DNA of 11,858 nucleotides from NCBI GenBank assembly GCA_900771035.1, contig CAAGML010000162.1, positions 1 to 11,858 of the forward strand. Reading direction: 5' to 3'. Source of the DNA: Bacteroidales bacterium (GTDB taxonomy: Bacteria; Bacteroidota; Bacteroidia; Bacteroidales; Paludibacteraceae). A program made the position numbers and the translations under genes. The notes below the pieces were generated by a model. The model made no database searches and was not told the DNA's origin. It saw only the letters and a list, made by a program, of their open reading frames with translations. Each line of letters opens with the position of its first letter. Position 1 is the first letter of the stretch. Below are positions 7,882-11,858 of the stretch, piece after piece.

Positions 7882-7906
7882 CTCAAAAATTTTTACTACC
7901 TTTGCA
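7882..7906 (+). repeat. 25-base direct repeat, copy 2 (contains the fumarase promoter)
   Basis: Exact copy of 6056-6080, lying between the PIN stop codon (7850) and the fumarase ATG (7933). It carries the fumarase -7 box. The two copies mark the edges of the ATPase-PIN cassette and may be a footprint of its insertion. Confidence 0.85.
7897..7904 (+). promoter_or_regulatory. -7 promoter box of the fumarase gene
   Basis: TACCTTTG, a perfect TAnnTTTG, lies 28 bases before the ATG at 7933. The leader after it is A-rich, as is typical for highly expressed Bacteroidota genes. No obvious -33 TTTG lies at about 20 bases upstream; TTTGAC at 7864-7869 is near but further than usual. Confidence 0.8.
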
Positions 7907-7932
7907 ACGCAAATCATAAATACAAAAATACC

Positions 7933-9558
7933 ATGGCAGAATTTCACTATGAGCCTATGTTTCAATTAGGCAAGGACACGACAGAGTACTACCTCCTCAC
8001 CAAGGAACACGTCTCTGTCTCCGAATTTGAGGGGAAACCAATCCTCAAGGTTGACCGCGAGGGCCTCCGCCTTCTCGCACAGACCGCTTTCCGCGACGTC
8101 TCTTTCCTCCTCCGTCGCGAACACAACCTTCAGGTCGCAAAAATCCTCTCAGACCCCGAGGCAAGCGATAACGATAAGTATGTAGCCCTCACTTTCCTAC
8201 GCAACGCTGAGGTGGCATGTAAGGGTAAATTGCCTCTCTGTCAGGATACTGGCACGGCAATTATCCACGGCGAGAAGGGTCAGCAGGTTTGGACTGGCTT
8301 CTGCGACGAGGACGCACTCTCCGAAGGTGTCTATAACACTTACACCCAGGAAAACCTCCGTTACTCACAGAATGCCCCTCTCAATATGTACGACGAGGTT
8401 AACACCAAATGCAACCTCCCTGCACAGATTGACATCGAGGCTGCCGAGGGTATGGAGTACCGTTTCCTCTGCGTAACCAAAGGCGGAGGCTCTGCCAATA
8501 AGTCTTATCTTTATCAGGAGACTAAGGCACGTATCCAGAACCCTGGCACGCTCGTTCCTTTCCTTGTCGAGAAAATCAAGACCCTCGGTACTGCCGCCTG
8601 CCCTCCTTACCATATCGCCATCGTAATCGGCGGCACGTCAGCAGAGAAGAACCTCCTCACAGTCAAACTCGCCTCTACACACTACTACGACTCTCTCCCT
8701 ACCACAGGTAACGAGTACGGACGTGCTTTCCGCGACGTTGAACTTGAGAAGCAGATTCTTGAGGAGTGCTATAAGATTGGTCTTGGTGCACAGTTTGGCG
8801 GCAAGTATATGGCGCACGACATACGCATAATCCGTCTTCCACGCCACGGTGCCTCATGTCCTATAGGTCTTGGAGTATCCTGCTCCGCCGACCGTAACAT
8901 CAAGGCGAAAATCAACAAGGACGGTATCTGGATTGAGAAGATGGACGACAAACCATACGAACTCATTCCTGCGGAATTAAGAAACGCCGGCGAGGGTGAT
9001 GCTGTGAAAATAGACCTCAACCAGTCAATGGACGATGTCTGCAAGATTCTCACCAAATACCCTATAGGCACACGCCTCTCTTTGAACGGCACAATCATCG
9101 TCGGCCGTGACATCGCACACGCAAAACTGAAAGCACGCCTTGACGCTGGCGAGGGTATGCCTGAGTATATGAAAAACCACCCAATCTACTATGCGGGTCC
9201 TGCCAAGACTCCTGCCGGTATGGCTTGTGGTTCTATGGGACCAACGACAGCCGGACGTATGGATCCTTACGTTGATGAGTTCCAGGAGAATGGCGGTTCA
9301 CGCATAATGCTTGCCAAGGGTAATCGCTCGCAGGCAGTCACCGACGCTTGCAAGAAGCATGGCGGCTTCTACCTTGGATCAATCGGTGGTCCTGCCGCAA
9401 TCCTCGCTCAGAACAACATCAAGAGCATTGAGTGCGTTGAGTATCCAGAACTTGGCATGGAGGCTATCTGGAAGATTGACGTAGTCGATTTTCCTGCATT
9501 CATACTCGTTGACGACAAGGGTAACGACTTCTTCAAGCAGCTCCCTGCCCGCAAATAA
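7933..9558 (+). CDS. fumA: Fumarate hydratase, class I (iron-sulfur)
   Basis: A 541-residue single-chain class I fumarase, close to the 548 residues of E. coli FumA. It reversibly hydrates fumarate to (S)-malate in the cytoplasm using an oxygen-sensitive [4Fe-4S] cluster. In anaerobic Bacteroidota the reaction runs mainly from malate to fumarate, feeding fumarate reductase and succinate production. The cluster ligands are visible: Cys103 in LPLCQDTG, Cys223 in TAACPPYH and Cys317 in GVSCSADR, corresponding to Cys105, Cys224 and Cys318 of E. coli FumA. Other family stretches are KGGGSANKS, the SAEKNLL region and the C-terminal half with [13 protein letters not shown]. The start at 7933 follows its own -7 box; the open frame continues upstream into the PIN gene but lies before the promoter. 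The orthologue could equally be labelled fumB; the symbol marks class, not a specific E. coli paralogue. A terminator follows directly. Confidence 0.96.
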   Translation: MAEFHYEPMFQLGKDTTEYYLLTKEHVSVSEFEGKPILKVDREGLRLLAQTAFRDVSFLLRREHNLQVAKILSDPEASDNDKYVALTFLRNAEVACKGKLPLCQDTGTAIIHGEKGQQVWTGFCDEDALSEGVYNTYTQENLRYSQNAPLNMYDEVNTKCNLPAQIDIEAAEGMEYRFLCVTKGGGSANKSYLYQETKARIQNPGTLVPFLVEKIKTLGTAACPPYHIAIVIGGTSAEKNLLTVKLASTHYYDSLPTTGNEYGRAFRDVELEKQILEECYKIGLGAQFGGKYMAHDIRIIRLPRHGASCPIGLGVSCSADRNIKAKINKDGIWIEKMDDKPYELIPAELRNAGEGDAVKIDLNQSMDDVCKILTKYPIGTRLSLNGTIIVGRDIAHAKLKARLDAGEGMPEYMKNHPIYYAGPAKTPAGMACGSMGPTTAGRMDPYVDEFQENGGSRIMLAKGNRSQAVTDACKKHGGFYLGSIGGPAAILAQNNIKSIECVEYPELGMEAIWKIDVVDFPAFILVDDKGNDFFKQLPARK

Positions 9559-9572
9559 TATCACCCAACCCC

Positions 9573-9605
9573 ATAAAAAAGGCGTCTCCCAGACGCCTTT
9601 TTTAT
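9573..9605. terminator. Perfect hairpin terminator after the fumarase gene
   Basis: ATAAAAAAGGCGTCT (9573-9587) pairs fully with AGACGCCTTTTTTAT (9591-9605) around a CCC loop. The GC core is 7 bp, flanked by six A and six T, so it can terminate in either direction. It sits 14 bases after the fumarase stop codon and separates that gene from topB. Confidence 0.92.
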
Positions 9606-9658
9606 CCTTAGAAAAACTAGTGGAACTAGAAAAAATTAGCCCTGCTATAGAACCACAC

Positions 9659-11716
9659 ATGAAACTCTGCATCGCCGAAAAACCATCCGTCGCTAAGGAA
9701 ATCGCCACAATCCTTGGTTGTAAAGTGCAACACAAAGGGTATCTGCAAGGTGCTGACTATTACGTCTCATGGACTTTTGGCCACCTCTGCACCCTCAAGG
9801 AGCCTCATGACTACAACCCAGTACTGAAATCATGGCGGATGGACGCTCTCCCGATTCTTCCCCAACCCTTTGGCATAAAACTCATAAACGACAAAGGCGT
9901 TGAGGCGCAGTTTCGTGTCATCGAGCAACTTATGGCCAAGGTTGACGAGGTTATAAACTGCGGTGATGCAGGGCAGGAGGGCGAACTTATCCAACGTTGG
10001 GTGATGCAGATGGCGGGTTGCCGCGTGAAGGTCTCGCGCCTATGGATTTCCTCATTGACCGAAGAGGCTATCCGCGAGGGTTTCAACACTCTTCACCCTG
10101 CCGCCGACTATGACCTTCTTTATCAGGCAGGAATGTCACGTGCCATCGGCGATTGGCTTCTTGGCATGAACGCCACACGCTCCTACACCATACGTTACAG
10201 CCGTGTCAAGGGTCAGGTTTTGTCAATAGGCCGTGTGCAGACACCGACCCTCAACATGATTGTGGAACGTTGCCGCGAGATACAGAATTTCAAACCTGAG
10301 TTCTATTGGGAGTTGAAAACCGTCTATCGCAACACCACTTTCTCATGCACGAAAGGCAAATTCAAAAGCCCTGAAGAAACAAATGCCCTTGTCGAAATCA
10401 TACGGAATAACCCTCTGACAATCACCAACGTCACTGAGAAGCAGGGCAGGGAACAAGCTCCACGCCTTTTTGACCTCACCTCACTTCAGGTGGAGTGCAA
10501 CAAGAAATTCTCCTTTTCCGCCGACCAGACACTCAAAATCATACAATCGCTCTACGAAAAGAAGGTGGCGACCTACCCTCGTGTTGACACCACCTACCTC
10601 CCTGACGACATGTACCCTAAGATTGCCCCTATTCTGAAAAATCTCTCGCATTGTTACATCGTCGAGGAGCCACTCAAACCTGAACTTGATGTCCTCGCCT
10701 CACTCAGACTGCCAAAAAGCAAAAAGGTTTTCGACAACAGCAAGGTCACTGACCACCATGCCATTATCCCCACAGGTATGGTGAATGCCTCGCTCACACG
10801 TGATGAGCTCAGGGTCTTTAACCTTATCGTGCGTCATTTCGCAGCAAATTTCATGGAGGACTGTCAAGTGGCGACAACCACCGTGCTTGCCGAAGTGCCT
10901 ACCGACAATAAACCATTAGGTTTCAAGGTTACGGGCAAGGTTATCGTAAAACCTGGTTGGCGTGTGTTGTTCAAGAGTGAGACAAAGGAGGAACGTGAGC
11001 GTGAGGAGCAGAAAGAGGTTCAGACGGGTGTTCCTCAGGCTGAGGAGCCTGAGCAGACGCTGCCTGCTTTTGTGAAAGGCGAGTCAGGTTCCCATGAGCC
11101 AAAAACAGTGCAGAAACAGACCACCCCGCCTAAGTATTACACAGAGGCAACACTTCTACGGGCAATGGAGACTGCCGGCAAAAGTGCGGAAAACGAGGAG
11201 ATTCGTGAGGCTATGAAGGAAAATGGCATTGGCCGTCCTTCAACACGTGCGGCAATTATCGAGACTCTGCTGAAACGCGGTTATGTGGTCAAGGAGAGGA
11301 AGTCGCTTCTCGCAACGCCAACAGGTAGTCAACTGATAGATATTATCCGCGACCCTCAGATAAAATCACCTGAGCTCACAGGCGAGTGGGAACACAAACT
11401 GCGTCTTATCGAGAGGGGCGAATATCCTGCGGCACAGTTCATCGGCGAACTCAAGCAGATGGCAGCTTCAGTCGTCAACAATGTGCGTAATGACAATTCA
11501 GGCTTGACCATCGTGGCAACAACACCTCTTGCCAAGGAACTCCGCAAAAAAGCCATTACCCGCCAACGCAAGCCGTCAATCATTGAGGGTCAGGCTTGTC
11601 CGCTTTGCGGTAAGGGGGTTGTCATTCGTGGCAACACGCAGTTCGGATGTTCACGCTGGCGTGAAGGTTGCAATTTCCGTGCGCCTTTTCCCGCAGATAC
11701 CAAGTCTCAGGGATAA
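9659..11716 (+). CDS. topB: DNA topoisomerase III (type IA)
   Basis: A 685-residue type IA topoisomerase that cuts one DNA strand through a 5'-phosphotyrosine and passes the other, resolving precatenanes and recombination intermediates. The Toprim domain begins with CIAEKPS (Glu7) and has its acidic loop GDAGQEGE (Asp103, Glu107, Glu109). The conserved GRVQTPTL follows. The catalytic tyrosine is Tyr306 in TYPRVDT. A Lys/Glu-rich, probably disordered segment lies around residues 440-490. The family-typical GIGRPSTRAAIIETL comes next, and the protein ends in one four-cysteine zinc ribbon (Cys647, Cys650, Cys664, Cys671). The start at 9659 places the protein directly at the family N-terminus (MKLCIAEKPS); the longer open frame overlaps the fumarase gene and terminator. 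No clear -7 box is seen in the 53 bases between terminator and ATG; TATCCTTA at 9603-9610 is only a weak match. Confidence 0.95.
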   Translation: MKLCIAEKPSVAKEIATILGCKVQHKGYLQGADYYVSWTFGHLCTLKEPHDYNPVLKSWRMDALPILPQPFGIKLINDKGVEAQFRVIEQLMAKVDEVINCGDAGQEGELIQRWVMQMAGCRVKVSRLWISSLTEEAIREGFNTLHPAADYDLLYQAGMSRAIGDWLLGMNATRSYTIRYSRVKGQVLSIGRVQTPTLNMIVERCREIQNFKPEFYWELKTVYRNTTFSCTKGKFKSPEETNALVEIIRNNPLTITNVTEKQGREQAPRLFDLTSLQVECNKKFSFSADQTLKIIQSLYEKKVATYPRVDTTYLPDDMYPKIAPILKNLSHCYIVEEPLKPELDVLASLRLPKSKKVFDNSKVTDHHAIIPTGMVNASLTRDELRVFNLIVRHFAANFMEDCQVATTTVLAEVPTDNKPLGFKVTGKVIVKPGWRVLFKSETKEEREREEQKEVQTGVPQAEEPEQTLPAFVKGESGSHEPKTVQKQTTPPKYYTEATLLRAMETAGKSAENEEIREAMKENGIGRPSTRAAIIETLLKRGYVVKERKSLLATPTGSQLIDIIRDPQIKSPELTGEWEHKLRLIERGEYPAAQFIGELKQMAASVVNNVRNDNSGLTIVATTPLAKELRKKAITRQRKPSIIEGQACPLCGKGVVIRGNTQFGCSRWREGCNFRAPFPADTKSQG

Positions 11717-11788
11717 ATGAATTTACTCAAGTTTCGCATGTTGGCACTGGCCGTTCTAAGGGTTAGCAGGATGGCTTAGCTGACGCAC

Positions 11789-11804
11789 GCCACAGAAATG
11801 TGGC
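11789..11804. repeat. Perfect hairpin with GAAA tetraloop
   Basis: GCCACA (11789-11794), GAAA, TGTGGC (11799-11804) form a perfect 6-bp stem capped by a GNRA-type loop, 72 bases after the topB stop. There is no T tract after it, so it is a poor intrinsic terminator. Together with the next hairpin it may belong to one dispersed repeat element. Confidence 0.5.
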
Positions 11805-11822
11805 AATTGTATTGCATTGTTA

Positions 11823-11842
11823 CCCAGGGTTTACACCCTGGG
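11823..11842. repeat. Palindromic hairpin, possible REP-like element at the window edge
   Basis: CCCAGGGT (11823-11830) pairs perfectly with ACCCTGGG (11835-11842) around TTAC. The following bases CTGATTTATGTCGC continue to the window end. CCCAGGGT...ACCCTGGGCT followed by TATGTCGC resembles, from memory, a palindromic intergenic repeat seen in many Bacteroidota genomes; that resemblance was not searched. The region 11717-11858 has no gene I can support. Confidence 0.45.
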
Positions 11843-11858
11843 CTGATTTATGTCGCGC

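Noticed and set aside
7789..7932. N-terminal extension of the fumarase (48 extra residues)
   Set aside because: It overlaps the PIN gene and lies largely upstream of the fumarase promoter; class I fumarases begin near the ATG at 7933.
9509..9658. N-terminal extension of topoisomerase III
   Set aside because: It overlaps the end of the fumarase gene and reads through the terminator hairpin; MKLCIAEKPS at 9659 is the family N-terminus.
11717..11779. 20-codon open frame directly after the topB stop (MNLLKFRML...)
   Set aside because: Too short to support, with no ribosome-binding site or conserved feature; only its position after the TAA drew attention.
1..11858. CRISPR arrays, tRNA or rRNA genes, insertion sequences
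   Set aside because: No regularly spaced repeats, cloverleaf-like sequence, rRNA-like stretch or transposase was seen on either strand by reading.

Overview
The window looks like a chromosomal segment from a member of the Bacteroidales. Three promoters carry the Bacteroidota -7 box TAnnTTTG (5858-5865 minus, 6071-6078 plus, 7897-7904 plus), and start codons mostly lack Shine-Dalgarno sequences. The gene families also fit: a DUF4369/thioredoxin lipoprotein, a one-subunit class I fumarase and a DAG-type topoisomerase III. Genus cannot be fixed from the sequence; Prevotella- or Bacteroides-like relatives are plausible.

Left half (about 84-5865, minus strand): one apparent operon read leftwards. 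It begins with a very large membrane-anchored repeat protein with AsmA/DUF748-like features, continues with a stand-alone alanyl-tRNA editing protein (AlaX type), and ends with a thioredoxin-like lipoprotein. The genes overlap by 14 and 4 bases, and a long-stem terminator with an eight-T tract closes the unit.

Middle (about 5866-7906): a divergent intergenic region leads into a two-gene cassette on the plus strand, an ABC/OLD-like AAA ATPase followed 2 bases later by a PIN-like nuclease. This is the part most like accessory DNA and the best candidate for an undescribed defence or toxin-type module. An identical 25-base promoter block lies immediately before the cassette (6056-6080) and again immediately after it, in front of the fumarase gene (7882-7906). 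This suggests the cassette was inserted between a housekeeping gene and its promoter, with the promoter duplicated.

Right half (7897-11716, plus strand): class I fumarate hydratase with its own promoter, a perfect 15-bp terminator hairpin, then topB (DNA topoisomerase III). The final 140 bases are non-coding and hold two perfect small hairpins that resemble the start of a dispersed REP-like repeat cut by the window edge.

The housekeeping genes (fumarase, topoisomerase, AlaX) are recognised securely. The functions of the giant repeat protein and of the ATPase-PIN pair are inferred from motifs only. No tRNA, rRNA, CRISPR array or insertion sequence was seen.
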